From: Treponema sp.
GTDB lineage: Bacteria > Spirochaetota > Spirochaetia > Treponematales > Breznakiellaceae
Assembly: GCA_031273405.1 (NCBI GenBank)
Contig: JAISRW010000187.1
Location: 1-19,603, forward strand
DNA: 19,603 nt
Direction: 5' to 3'
The position numbers and the translations under genes are program-made. Numbering within the stretch: the first letter of the stretch is position 1; each line of letters starts with the position of its first letter. The notes beneath the pieces were generated by a model. It was not told where the DNA came from. It was given only the letters and a program-made list of their open reading frames with translations, and ran no database searches. Shown here piece by piece: positions 1-6,298 of this stretch.

Positions 1-258
1 GTATTAAACCCCTTCGGCATGAATAAAATTTTGTAACTATGCACGCTGCTATATTAGAATAAATCAAAAAGAAACACCGCCGGTCCATATCAAAACTCAT
101 ATGACCTCATTCCAAAATAGTATTTCACAAAGTTGTTTTTAGTTGATATATTTTTATCAATTAGAAAAAGGTAGTATCGGCTCTATATCGAGTTTTTCCC
201 AAAACTCGGCAGTTACGGGAAAGGCTCTATCATTAACGATTATTAACGGAGGCCTGTT
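1..258. other. AT-rich leader upstream of the alcohol dehydrogenase
   Basis: No gene is visible here. Bases 1-28 are an inverted copy (27 of 28 positions) of bases 6103-6130, so a repeat probably begins outside the window. Bases 143-160 form a TTG-N12-CAA palindrome (see the separate entry). Bases 195-222 hold a weak TTTCCC / GGGAAA hairpin followed by GGCTC. It resembles one arm of the composite hairpin elements found at 3869, 4931, 5838 and 17510 and is probably a remnant. No convincing -35/-10 pair could be chosen. Confidence 0.5.
143..160. promoter_or_regulatory. Candidate Rex-type operator (TTG-N12-CAA palindrome)
   Basis: An 18-base AT-rich dyad with TTGATA on the left and TATCAA on the right lies about 100 bases before the alcohol dehydrogenase start. 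Known Rex operators are 18-base dyads with TTG and CAA at their ends and an AT-rich centre, so outer bases and spacing fit. The inner bases differ from the classic TTGTGA/TCACAA form. A rex gene lies in the same window and the downstream gene is NADH-linked, which makes the match plausible but not proven. Confidence 0.35.
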
Positions 259-1449
259 ATGGCAAGATTTACGCTGCCCCGGGATCTGTATCACGGTAAG
301 GGGGCTCTTGAGGCGCTGAAAACCCTTAAAGGGAAAAAGGCGATTGTAGTAGTCGGAGGCGGAAGCATGAAGCGTTTCGGCTTTTTGGACAAAACCGTGG
401 CGTACTTAAAAGAAGCGGGTATGGAGGTCAGCCTCTTTGAAGGGGTGGAACCGGACCCCTCGGTGGAAACGGTTCTCAAGGGAGCGGAGGCCATGCGGGC
501 CTTTAACCCCGACTGGATCGTGTCCATAGGCGGCGGTTCCCCGATTGACGCAGCCAAGGCCATGTGGGCTTTTTATGAATACCCTGACACCACTTTTGAA
601 GCCCTGACTATTCCTTTTAATTTTCCCACCCTGCGGACCAAGGCGAAATTCTGCGCCATTCCCTCCACATCGGGAACCGCCACGGAAGTTACCGCCTTTT
701 CGGTGATCACCGATTATCAAAAAGGTATTAAATATCCTCTGGCGGATTTTAACATTACCCCGGATATCGCCATTGTTGATCCCGATCTCGCCTTGACCAT
801 GCCCCCCAAGCTTACGGCCCATACGGGGATGGACGCCATTACCCACGCCGTTGAAGCTTATGTGTCTACATTGCACTGCGATTATACCGACCCCCTGGCC
901 CTCCACGCCATCAAGATGATAGGCGCAAATATCATCGCTTCGTATAAGGGGGACGCCGGCGCGCGGGCCGCCATGCACAACGCGCAATGCCTTGCGGGGA
1001 TGGCCTTTAGCAACGCCCTTTTGGGGATCGTTCACTCCAGGGCCCACAAAACCGGGGCGGCCTATTCAGGCGGCCACATCGTCCACGGCGCGGCCAACGC
1101 TATGTATCTTCCCAAGGTGATTACATACAACGCCAGAGAAAAAGCCGCCGCGGATCGGTACGCCGAAATCGCCCGGTTCATAGCCCTCCCGGCAAAAACC
1201 GCCGATGAAGGGGTCGCTTCCCTTATTAACCACATCAAGGCCCTCAACAAGGCGCTGGACATTCCCCCGTGTATCAAAGACTACGAAGGCGGCATCATCG
1301 GTGAAAGGGAATTCCTGGACAAGCTGCCCGCTGTCGCGGAGCTTGCCGTAGGGGACGCCTGTACCGGTTCCAATCCCCGGAAAATTAATCCGGCGGAAAT
1401 GGAAAAGCTGCTGCGGGCTTGTTACTACGATACGGATGTGGACTTCTGA
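259..1449 (+). CDS. Iron-containing (group III) alcohol dehydrogenase
   Basis: This 396-residue protein should interconvert an aldehyde and an alcohol using NAD(P)H in the cytoplasm. It has the group III fold: an N-terminal nucleotide-binding half with a Gly-Gly-Gly-Ser-Pro motif near residues 91-95, and a helical metal-binding half. The expected Fe ligands are all present: Asp192 and His196 in GMDAITHAVEAY, then His263 and His276. The ATG at 259 follows GGAGG at 248-252. It is a paralogue of the C-terminal half of the AdhE encoded at 6299; both contain KYPLAD and DYTD-LAL blocks. The His263-to-His276 stretch is three residues longer than in that AdhE domain, as in stand-alone dehydrogenases. 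It stands alone, with a 149-bp repeat-bearing gap before the next gene. Substrate is uncertain: ethanol, butanol or 1,2-propanediol type activity are all possible. Confidence 0.93.
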   Translation: MARFTLPRDLYHGKGALEALKTLKGKKAIVVVGGGSMKRFGFLDKTVAYLKEAGMEVSLFEGVEPDPSVETVLKGAEAMRAFNPDWIVSIGGGSPIDAAKAMWAFYEYPDTTFEALTIPFNFPTLRTKAKFCAIPSTSGTATEVTAFSVITDYQKGIKYPLADFNITPDIAIVDPDLALTMPPKLTAHTGMDAITHAVEAYVSTLHCDYTDPLALHAIKMIGANIIASYKGDAGARAAMHNAQCLAGMAFSNALLGIVHSRAHKTGAAYSGGHIVHGAANAMYLPKVITYNAREKAAADRYAEIARFIALPAKTADEGVASLINHIKALNKALDIPPCIKDYEGGIIGEREFLDKLPAVAELAVGDACTGSNPRKINPAEMEKLLRACYYDTDVDF

Positions 1450-1457
1450 TGAATAAG

Positions 1458-1575
1458 AACCACGGACCGCACGGAAAATTGAGCAAAACTGAAAACATGC
1501 TGAATTTGCTTCAATTTTGTTTTCTTTTCTCTTTGTCCGTGCCGTCTGTCGTCGGGCCTTCGGTCCGTTGTGGTT
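1458..1575. repeat. Imperfect long inverted repeat between adh and nfnA
   Basis: Outer arms at 1458-1469 and 1561-1575 pair (AACCAC-GGACCG with CGGTCCG-TT-GTGGTT). Next inward, GCACGGA (1469-1475) pairs with TCCGTGC (1536-1542). At the centre, AAAATTGAGCAAA (1476-1488) pairs imperfectly with TTTGCTTCAATTTT (1505-1518). The right arm carries about 18 unpaired bases at 1543-1560. The whole can fold into one long stem. It fills nearly all of the gap and ends just before the nfnA ribosome-binding site. It may be a dispersed repeat unit, an attenuator or an mRNA-stabilising structure. Confidence 0.6.
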
Positions 1576-1598
1576 AATTTTTTAGCAAGGAGGTTTGT

Positions 1599-2450
1599 AT
1601 GGTTAAAATTATACAAAAAAAAAGCCTGAATCCTTCGGTAACCTTGATGACAGTAGCGGCGCCATTAGAAGCGGCCAAGGCCGAGCCGGGACAATTTATT
1701 ATTTTGCGGGCCAATGAAAAGGGGGAGCGGATTCCGCTGACCATCGCCGGTTTTAGCCGGGAGCAGGGGACCGTAACGATCATATTTCAGATTGCCGGAG
1801 CCGCCACCTGGCAGCTCAACCGGTTACAGGAAGGAGACGGCATAGCTGATTTTGTAGGGCCCCTGGGAAACCCGACGGATTGCTCGGCGGCCAAGGTCGC
1901 CATTGTGGGAGGCGGCGTAGGCTCCGCTATCGCGTATCCTGTGGCGAAGAAATTCCACGACCAGGGCGCGGAAGTTCACGCGATCACCGGATTCCGCTCA
2001 AAGGACATGGTAATTCTTGAGGATGAGTTTAAGAACGCCTCCGGTCAATTCGTCCTTATGACCGATGACGGAACCTACGGAAGGCGGGGACTGGTTACCG
2101 AGGCGCTTCAGCTCTTTATTGACAACGGCGAGAAGTACGACGAGGTGATCGCCATCGGGCCTCTGGTGATGATGAAATTTGTTGCCGCCCTGACCAAGCC
2201 ATACGGCATTAAAACAACGGTCAGCATGAACCCCATCATGATTGACGGTACGGGGATGTGCGGCGGCTGCCGCCTTACTGTGGGAGGTAAAACAAAATTC
2301 GCCTGCGTGGACGGCCCGGATTTTGACGGCCACGAGGTTGATTTTAACGAGGCCATAGCCAGGGCGGCCATGTATAGACCCTTTGAGCTAAAGGCCCACG
2401 AAGCCTGCGGGCTCCTGGCCGGGAGCGGCATGGTCAAAAATTCCGCGTGA
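1599..2450 (+). CDS. nfnA: NfnA-type ferredoxin:NADP oxidoreductase small subunit (FAD, [2Fe-2S])
   Basis: This 283-residue protein belongs to the ferredoxin-NADP reductase / dihydroorotate dehydrogenase electron-transfer family. RIPLTI at residues 44-49 is the FAD-binding block and VGGGVGSAIAYP near residue 100 is the nucleotide loop. The C-terminal motif GTGMCGGC...FAC supplies Asp216, Cys221, Cys224 and Cys236, the [2Fe-2S] ligand set typical of NfnA and sulfide dehydrogenase beta subunits. Length and order match NfnA. It is followed 12 bases later by an NfnB-like partner, and together they should couple NADH and reduced ferredoxin oxidation to NADP+ reduction by flavin-based bifurcation. 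The ATG at 1599 follows AAGGAGG. The pair is sometimes annotated as sulfide dehydrogenase, and sequence alone does not exclude that. Confidence 0.9.
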   Translation: MVKIIQKKSLNPSVTLMTVAAPLEAAKAEPGQFIILRANEKGERIPLTIAGFSREQGTVTIIFQIAGAATWQLNRLQEGDGIADFVGPLGNPTDCSAAKVAIVGGGVGSAIAYPVAKKFHDQGAEVHAITGFRSKDMVILEDEFKNASGQFVLMTDDGTYGRRGLVTEALQLFIDNGEKYDEVIAIGPLVMMKFVAALTKPYGIKTTVSMNPIMIDGTGMCGGCRLTVGGKTKFACVDGPDFDGHEVDFNEAIARAAMYRPFELKAHEACGLLAGSGMVKNSA

Positions 2451-2462
2451 GGAGCAGCGTAA

Positions 2463-3887
2463 ATGCCGAATATGAGCTTAACAAAAAATGAAATGCCTGT
2501 TCAGGATCCAAAAATCCGCAGCGGTAATTTTCTTGAAGTAGCCCTTGGATATACCGAAGCCCAGGCGGTGGACGAGGCAAAACGCTGTCTGCGCTGCAAG
2601 AATAAACCTTGCGTTACCGACTGCCCGGTCAATATAGACATTCCCGGCTTTATCGGGGAAATTGCCGCCGGAGAATTTGAACAAGCATACGGGGTGATTG
2701 CTCGGTACAATTCCCTTCCGGCGATATGCGGAAGGGTCTGCCCACAGGAAACCCAGTGCGAGGGCAAGTGCGTCCGGGGCCGCAGAGGGGAGCCTGTAGC
2801 CATCGGCAGGCTGGAGCGGTTCGCGGCTGATTATCATAACGCTCACGGCGCTTCCGCCGATAGAAGGACCGCGGCAGAAAGCGGCCGCAACAAATTACAG
2901 GTGGCGGTGGTGGGTTCCGGTCCGTCGGGGCTTGCCTGCGCGGGGAGTCTTGCCCAAAAAGGCTACGGGGTTACGATCTTCGAGGCTCTTCATATTGAGG
3001 GGGGAGTGCTTTCCTACGGAATCCCCGAGTTCCGGCTTCCAAAAACAATAGTACAAAAGGAAATCCAAGGCTTAAAGGAGATGGGGGTAGAGATTGCGGT
3101 GAACACGGTCATTGGCAAGACCCTTACGGTAGATGAACTTCTGGACACCTATGGTTACAAGGCGGTGTTTATCGGTTCCGGCGCGGGGCTTCCAAAATTC
3201 ATGAATATCCCCGGCGAGAATCTCAACGGCGTATATTCGGCCAATGAATTTCTTACCCGGATAAATCTGATGAAGGCCTATACCGAAGGAAGCGCGACTC
3301 CTATACACCGGGGTAAAAAGGCCGTCGTAGTGGGGGGAGGAAATGTAGCCATGGACGCCGCCCGTTGCGCCCGGCGCCTGGGGGCGGAGGTAACGATTGT
3401 GTACCGCCGGACGGAAAAGGAGCTTCCCGCCCGGCTTGAGGAGGTTGAACACGCCAAAGAGGAAGGAATATCTTTCATGTTTCTGACCACCCCCCTGAGC
3501 ATCGGCGGAAACGAGAAAGGCTGGGTGAAATCCCTTGGCTGTCAAAAAATGGTTTTGAGCGAAGCTGATGAATCCGGGAGGGCGCGGCCGGTTCCGCTGG
3601 AAGGGAGTGAGTTCACCATCGAAACCGATTGCGTGATCATGTCCATCGGAACTTCTCCTAACCCGCTTATCAAGTCAACTACCGCGGGTCTTGCTGTCCA
3701 GAAGTGGGGCGGGATTATCGCGGATGAAAAAACCGGAAAGACTTCCAGGGAAGGAGTCTACGCCGGGGGAGACGCCGTTACCGGCGCGGCTACGGTGATC
3801 CTCGCCATGGGGGCGGGAAAAAACGCCGCCGAGGCGATAGACGCCTATATCAACAATGGAAAACAGCAGAGCCTGTCCCAAAACTAA
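2463..3887 (+). CDS. nfnB: NfnB-type NADPH-binding large subunit (glutamate synthase small-chain family)
   Basis: This 474-residue FAD/[4Fe-4S] protein is homologous to the glutamate synthase small subunit. Two N-terminal [4Fe-4S] clusters are indicated by Cys42, 45, 50, 54 and Cys89, 93, 99, 103. A first Rossmann loop GSGPSGLACAG lies near 151-161, a second VVGGGNVAMDAA near 285-300, and the C-terminal FAD block YAGGD near 435. GAGGAG at 2449-2454 overlaps the nfnA stop and precedes the ATG at 2463. No glutamate synthase large subunit is adjacent, which favours the Nfn assignment. The last residues (Ser-Leu-Ser-Gln-Asn) and the TAA stop at 3885-3887 lie inside the composite hairpin element starting at 3869, so the native C-terminus has probably been rewritten by an insertion. 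Confidence 0.9.
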   Translation: MPNMSLTKNEMPVQDPKIRSGNFLEVALGYTEAQAVDEAKRCLRCKNKPCVTDCPVNIDIPGFIGEIAAGEFEQAYGVIARYNSLPAICGRVCPQETQCEGKCVRGRRGEPVAIGRLERFAADYHNAHGASADRRTAAESGRNKLQVAVVGSGPSGLACAGSLAQKGYGVTIFEALHIEGGVLSYGIPEFRLPKTIVQKEIQGLKEMGVEIAVNTVIGKTLTVDELLDTYGYKAVFIGSGAGLPKFMNIPGENLNGVYSANEFLTRINLMKAYTEGSATPIHRGKKAVVVGGGNVAMDAARCARRLGAEVTIVYRRTEKELPARLEEVEHAKEEGISFMFLTTPLSIGGNEKGWVKSLGCQKMVLSEADESGRARPVPLEGSEFTIETDCVIMSIGTSPNPLIKSTTAGLAVQKWGGIIADEKTGKTSREGVYAGGDAVTGAATVILAMGAGKNAAEAIDAYINNGKQQSLSQN

Positions 3888-4008
3888 TTGACTGTGCGCT
3901 GGAAGCGCACGGTTTTGGGACAGGCTCCTGGACAAAGCGGCTTGAGGCCCGCTTTTTCCCATAAATTTAAGGCAGCTTTCCCAAAAACTGAAGTTTTGGG
4001 AAAGCCTC
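3869..4008 (+). repeat. Composite three-hairpin element, copy L (MITE-like)
   Basis: This is a ~140-bp unit with imperfect terminal inverted repeats: GAGCCTGTCCCAAAAC at the left end and the complement of GAGGCTTTCCCAAAAC at the right end (14 of 16 match). Hairpin 1 (3871-3926) contains a nested hairpin, GTGCGCT / AGCGCAC. Hairpin 2 is AAAGCGG / CCCGCTTT at 3934-3956, followed by TT. The linker TAAATTTAAGG follows, then hairpin 3 (3975-4006) with a TTTCCCAAAA / TTTTGGGAAA stem. An inverted copy lies at 5838-5976. It overlaps the 3' end of nfnB and ends about 70 bases before the next gene. Confidence 0.8.
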
Positions 4009-4034
4009 AGTAGTGATTTAATTTTTGGTAATAC

Positions 4035-4051
4035 AGTGTGTGTTACACACT
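4035..4051. promoter_or_regulatory. Palindromic operator-like site before the SDR gene
   Basis: AGTGTG (4035-4040) and CACACT (4046-4051) form a perfect 6-bp dyad around a 5-base spacer, and TAAT / ATTA outside it extends the symmetry. It lies 30 bases before the start codon, where a repressor would block transcription or early elongation. The sequence does not fit the Rex pattern. No candidate regulator for it is encoded in the window. Confidence 0.4.
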
Positions 4052-4080
4052 ATTAAGCGCGTTATTTCAGGAGGATGAGT

Positions 4081-4839
4081 ATGTTTAATTTGAAAGGAAA
4101 AGTAGCGCTGGTAACCGGCGCTTCATCGGGACTGGGCGTCCAATTTGCGAAGGCCCTGGCGGGACAGGGCGCGGATCTTGCGATACTGGCCAGAAGACAG
4201 GAAAAACTCGAGGAAGTCAAGAAAGATATCGAAAGTATGGGCGTGCGTTGTTTTGCGTTCAAATGCGATGTGCTAAAGAATGACGATATCAAGGCCGCCA
4301 TCACCAGGATAAAAGAACATTACGGCCGGATCGATATTCTGGTGAACAACGCTGGTACCGCCCGCAAGAAGCCTGCTGAAATTCAGTCCGACGAGGATTG
4401 GAATGCCGTGATCAATACCAATTTAAACAGCGTGTATTTCATCGCCCGGGAGGTCGGCAAGGTCATGATCGATCAGCAATATGGCAAGATCATCAATGTA
4501 GGATCAATCCATAGCAGTGCGGCCATGGCGACAAGCCCCTTAAGCGCCTATTGCGCCTCAAAAGGAGGCGTGCTGATGCTTACCAAAGCGCTGGCAGCCG
4601 AATGGGCAAAATACAATGTTACCGTAAACGCCATTGGTCCGGCATACTTCCCGTCCGAAATGACCGAGGCGTCCATGAGTAATCCTGAATTTTCAAACAT
4701 TTTAAAAACTTATTGTCCCATGGGGCGCGCGGGCAAAACAGGGGAATTAGACGGCGCCGTCGTCTATTTCGCGTCTGACGCATCCAGCTATACAACAGGC
4801 CAGCTCCTCTCCATCGATGGCGGCTGGACGGCAATTTAA
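4081..4839 (+). CDS. Short-chain dehydrogenase/reductase (SDR) family oxidoreductase
   Basis: This 252-residue classical SDR is cytoplasmic and uses NAD(P)H. It shows the cofactor loop TGASSGLG (residues 12-19), NNAG (89-92), catalytic Ser142 and the Tyr157-x3-Lys161 pair in YCASKGG. The C-terminal SIDGGWTAI is the usual family ending. An earlier in-frame ATG at 4075 directly abuts AGGAGG (4069-4074), which is too close for initiation. The ATG at 4081, six bases after it, is therefore the likely start. The sequence resembles the gluconate 5-dehydrogenase / 3-oxoacyl-ACP reductase branch, but the substrate cannot be read from it. It lies between two repeat elements and is preceded by its own operator-like palindrome, suggesting independent regulation. 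Confidence 0.88.
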   Translation: MFNLKGKVALVTGASSGLGVQFAKALAGQGADLAILARRQEKLEEVKKDIESMGVRCFAFKCDVLKNDDIKAAITRIKEHYGRIDILVNNAGTARKKPAEIQSDEDWNAVINTNLNSVYFIAREVGKVMIDQQYGKIINVGSIHSSAAMATSPLSAYCASKGGVLMLTKALAAEWAKYNVTVNAIGPAYFPSEMTEASMSNPEFSNILKTYCPMGRAGKTGELDGAVVYFASDASSYTTGQLLSIDGGWTAI

Positions 4840-4930
4840 TTCCCCGGGGTATAACTTCCCGCCGCCCTGGGGTGTAATACGGGGGGCACTCAATCTTCAA
4901 TATCCCGTTGTTTTACTGCGGGGATTATTG

Positions 4931-5057
4931 GACTTGTTCGGGAACTTATTTAAATGTGCGCTTCCAGCGCACGGTTCTCGAACAAGTCTCGCAAAATGCA
5001 CAGCATTTTGCATTTTTTTCAAGGAAGTTGTTCGAAACTGAGGTTTTCGAACAACTC
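4931..5057 (+). repeat. Composite three-hairpin element, copy M (diverged arms)
   Basis: It has the same order of parts as the element at 3869, but with different arm sequences that still pair. Hairpin 1 is GACTTGTTCG (4931-4940) with CGAACAAGTC (4979-4988), with GTGCGCT / AGCGCAC nested inside. Hairpin 2 is GCAAAATG (4991-4998) with CATTTTGC (5004-5011) and then a seven-T run. Hairpin 3 is GTTGTTCGAAA (5027-5037) with TTTTCGAACAAC (5044-5055). The core CCCAAAA of other copies is replaced by TTCGAAA on both arms, so the changes are compensatory. It ends 28 bases before the next start codon. Confidence 0.7.
4991..5019 (+). terminator. Terminator-like hairpin with T-run inside element M
   Basis: An 8-bp stem (GCAAAATG / CATTTTGC) with a 5-base loop is followed directly by CATTTTTTTC-type T-rich sequence at 5011-5020. 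This is the form of an intrinsic terminator after the SDR gene, though the stem is not GC-rich. As the middle part of the composite element, it could also act as an attenuator for the membrane-protein gene starting at 5086. Confidence 0.45.
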
Positions 5058-5085
5058 TATTAATAATTTTGAGAGGAGAATCGTT

Positions 5086-5616
5086 ATGGAGAAAATATTT
5101 AACAAGAGGAATCTGCTGACCTGTGCCTTGCTTCTGCCCCTGATTGCCATAGCCGAGGTGCTGCTCTTTTTATTTAAGCTTCCGGCATGGCCGGTCATGG
5201 TCTGCATGGTTTCGTTTTTTCTTGCCGAACAGGAGAAGGAGAAAACCGGCCATATCGTATTGGGCGGCGCCGTTGGGGAATTGAGCTGCCTGATTCTCAA
5301 CGCTGTTTTTATACCGATAATCTGGCTGCCGCTTTTTGGGGATAAAGCCCGTTTTGCCGGCGTTGTGATCTTTGTCTTGATCTTTGTAGGGCTTATCGTA
5401 CTGCTGCTTGGTGTCCTGCCGAAATTTTTCAACTCCTTCGCTTTTCTGTTTTTTTTGGCGGCTACCCTCGGGTATAAATCCGACACCGTACCGGAACTCC
5501 TCGCAAAACTTCCACTGCCCCTTGTCTGGATGGCTGAAACCCTGGCGGGAGGTACCCTCATCATACTGGGCTGTGTGGGCATTGGAGCGATTGTAAAAAA
5601 GGCGATCGAAAAATAG
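5086..5616 (+). CDS. Small integral membrane protein of unknown function
   Basis: I do not recognise this 176-residue protein. It is strongly hydrophobic with about five to six predicted membrane segments, near residues 11-30, 33-47, 57-84, 90-111, 115-130 and 146-170. Short charged stretches lie between them (AEQEKEKTG at 48-56, GDKAR at 85-89) and the tail is basic (KKAIEK). The ATG at 5086 follows GAGAGGAG at 5071-5078. An upstream in-frame ATG at 4954 lies inside the hairpin element and is rejected. Size and topology are loosely like small DUF1097-type inner-membrane proteins, but no diagnostic motif supports that. It shares the repeat-bounded cassette with the SDR gene, so a role in taking up or exporting the SDR's substrate is possible but speculative. 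Confidence 0.75.
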   Translation: MEKIFNKRNLLTCALLLPLIAIAEVLLFLFKLPAWPVMVCMVSFFLAEQEKEKTGHIVLGGAVGELSCLILNAVFIPIIWLPLFGDKARFAGVVIFVLIFVGLIVLLLGVLPKFFNSFAFLFFLAATLGYKSDTVPELLAKLPLPLVWMAETLAGGTLIILGCVGIGAIVKKAIEK

Positions 5617-5837
5617 TTCTTTGCATCCGGGTTTGAGACGGTCTCACACAGTAATGGGCTGTCCGGAAAGTAAATCGCAGCGTCTGATCGGTATTGTATC
5701 AAGCGTCAATTGCTATGACGCATCGGATACATTTACCATTCCGGCCCCTGTGTGGGGGCTCGGCATGGCAAATATTGATATCTGCGGCGGATTCTGTCCC
5801 GGAGGAGCGGTTAGATATAGAAAAACTGCTCAACAAT
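5617..5837 (+). other. Unassigned spacer, possible decayed gene
   Basis: No intact gene is visible. TGAGAC-G-GTCTCA at 5634-5646 is a perfect short palindrome. From about 5650 to 5837 base composition is gene-like. One frame reads ...IGIVSSVNCYDASDTF... and ends at TGA about 5839; another reads ...SVPEERLDIEKLLNNEAF.... Neither has a proper start with a ribosome-binding site and neither is recognised. This could be the remnant of a gene cut by the neighbouring element at 5838, or chance. Confidence 0.25.
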
Positions 5838-5976
5838 GAGGCTTTCCCAAAACTGAAGTTTTGGGAAAGCAACCTTAAATTTAGAGGAAAAAGCGGACTA
5901 CTGGCCGTTTTTTCCAAGATCCTGTCCCAAAACCGTGCGCTTTTAGCGCACAGTTAATTAGTTTTGGGACAGGCTC
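5838..5976 (-). repeat. Composite three-hairpin element, copy R (inverted relative to copy L)
   Basis: Read on the minus strand, this 139-bp unit matches the element at 3869-4008 almost part for part. It has GAGCCTGTCCCAAAAC at the start, a nested GTGCGCT / AGCGCAC hairpin, a middle AAAAAACGG / CCGCTTTTT hairpin, the TAAATTTAAGG linker, and the AACTTCAGTTTTGGGAAAGCC end. Together, L and R bracket a 1.8-kb interior with the SDR and membrane-protein genes. Confidence 0.8.
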
Positions 5977-6118
5977 CAGTATCAAATACAAACGGGTTAA
6001 TCCGTCAAAACTTATCACTTACCGTTTTGATGGTTTTGCAAAGATAGCGGACGCTTTCCTGCTTATGGATAAGAGATCGGCGGATCTCATTAAACCGGCG
6101 GTTTTTATTCGTGCCGAA

Positions 6119-6186
6119 GGGGTTTAATACCCAAGAATCTGCTTGTGCGGGGGGAGCTTTAGGGCGGTTATAAAGTATTAAACCCC
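6119..6186. repeat. Inverted repeat upstream of adhE
   Basis: GGGGTTTAATAC at 6119-6130 is the exact complement of GTATTAAACCCC at 6175-6186, with a 44-base interval. The left arm and the 16 bases before it are also repeated, inverted, at window bases 1-28 with one mismatch. This points to a dispersed repeat unit with GTATTAAACCCC ends. Confidence 0.6.
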
Positions 6187-6237
6187 TGAGTGCAAACACC
6201 TTTCGAGAACAACATACCTCGTCCCTTTAGGGTGAGG

Positions 6238-6255
6238 TTGTTGATTAAATGGTAA
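6238..6255. promoter_or_regulatory. Weak candidate Rex operator upstream of adhE
   Basis: TTGTTGATTAAATGGTAA matches a TTGTTAA-N4-TTAACAA style Rex dyad at about 13 of 18 positions. The left half is good and the right half is poor. It is 44 bases before the adhE start, a sensible place for a repressor of an NADH-consuming fermentation operon. It is weak on sequence alone. Confidence 0.22.
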
Positions 6256-6298
6256 GATGAGGAGAGCCGCCTCACTTTTGTTGCTTAAAGAGGAGCCT

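Larger units (their letters stand above)
5977..6298 (+). other. adhE upstream region
   Basis: This stretch holds no gene. It contains the inverted copy of the window's first 28 bases (6103-6130), a long-loop inverted repeat (6119-6186) and a weak Rex-like site (6238-6255). The adhE ribosome-binding site AGAGGAG is at 6289-6295. A promoter for the long downstream operon should lie here, but no clear -35/-10 pair could be assigned. Confidence 0.45.

Noticed and set aside
406..1047. Long minus-strand open frame (213 codons) inside the alcohol dehydrogenase
   Set aside because: It is a shadow of a clearly real gene with conserved metal ligands. Its translation is rich in Gly/Arg/His without domain signals and it has no ribosome-binding site.
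1567..1587. TTGTGG...AGCAA before nfnA as a Rex site
   Set aside because: The ends are 21 bases apart, not 18, and the left half is part of the arm of the long inverted repeat.
2463..3887. Glutamate synthase small subunit
   Set aside because: No glutamate synthase large subunit is nearby, and the preceding gene is the NfnA-type partner, so the NfnB assignment fits better.
4954..5085. Upstream extension of the membrane protein to an ATG at 4954
   Set aside because: The extension would be translated from the hairpin element and has no ribosome-binding site. GAGAGGAG directly precedes the ATG at 5086.
3869..5976. CRISPR array explanation for the repeated hairpins
   Set aside because: The copies are few, far apart, inverted and internally palindromic. 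There are no regular spacers and no cas genes.
6257..6298. Longer AdhE start at 6257
   Set aside because: It would add 14 residues not expected for the family and has no ribosome-binding site. AGAGGAG fits the ATG at 6299.
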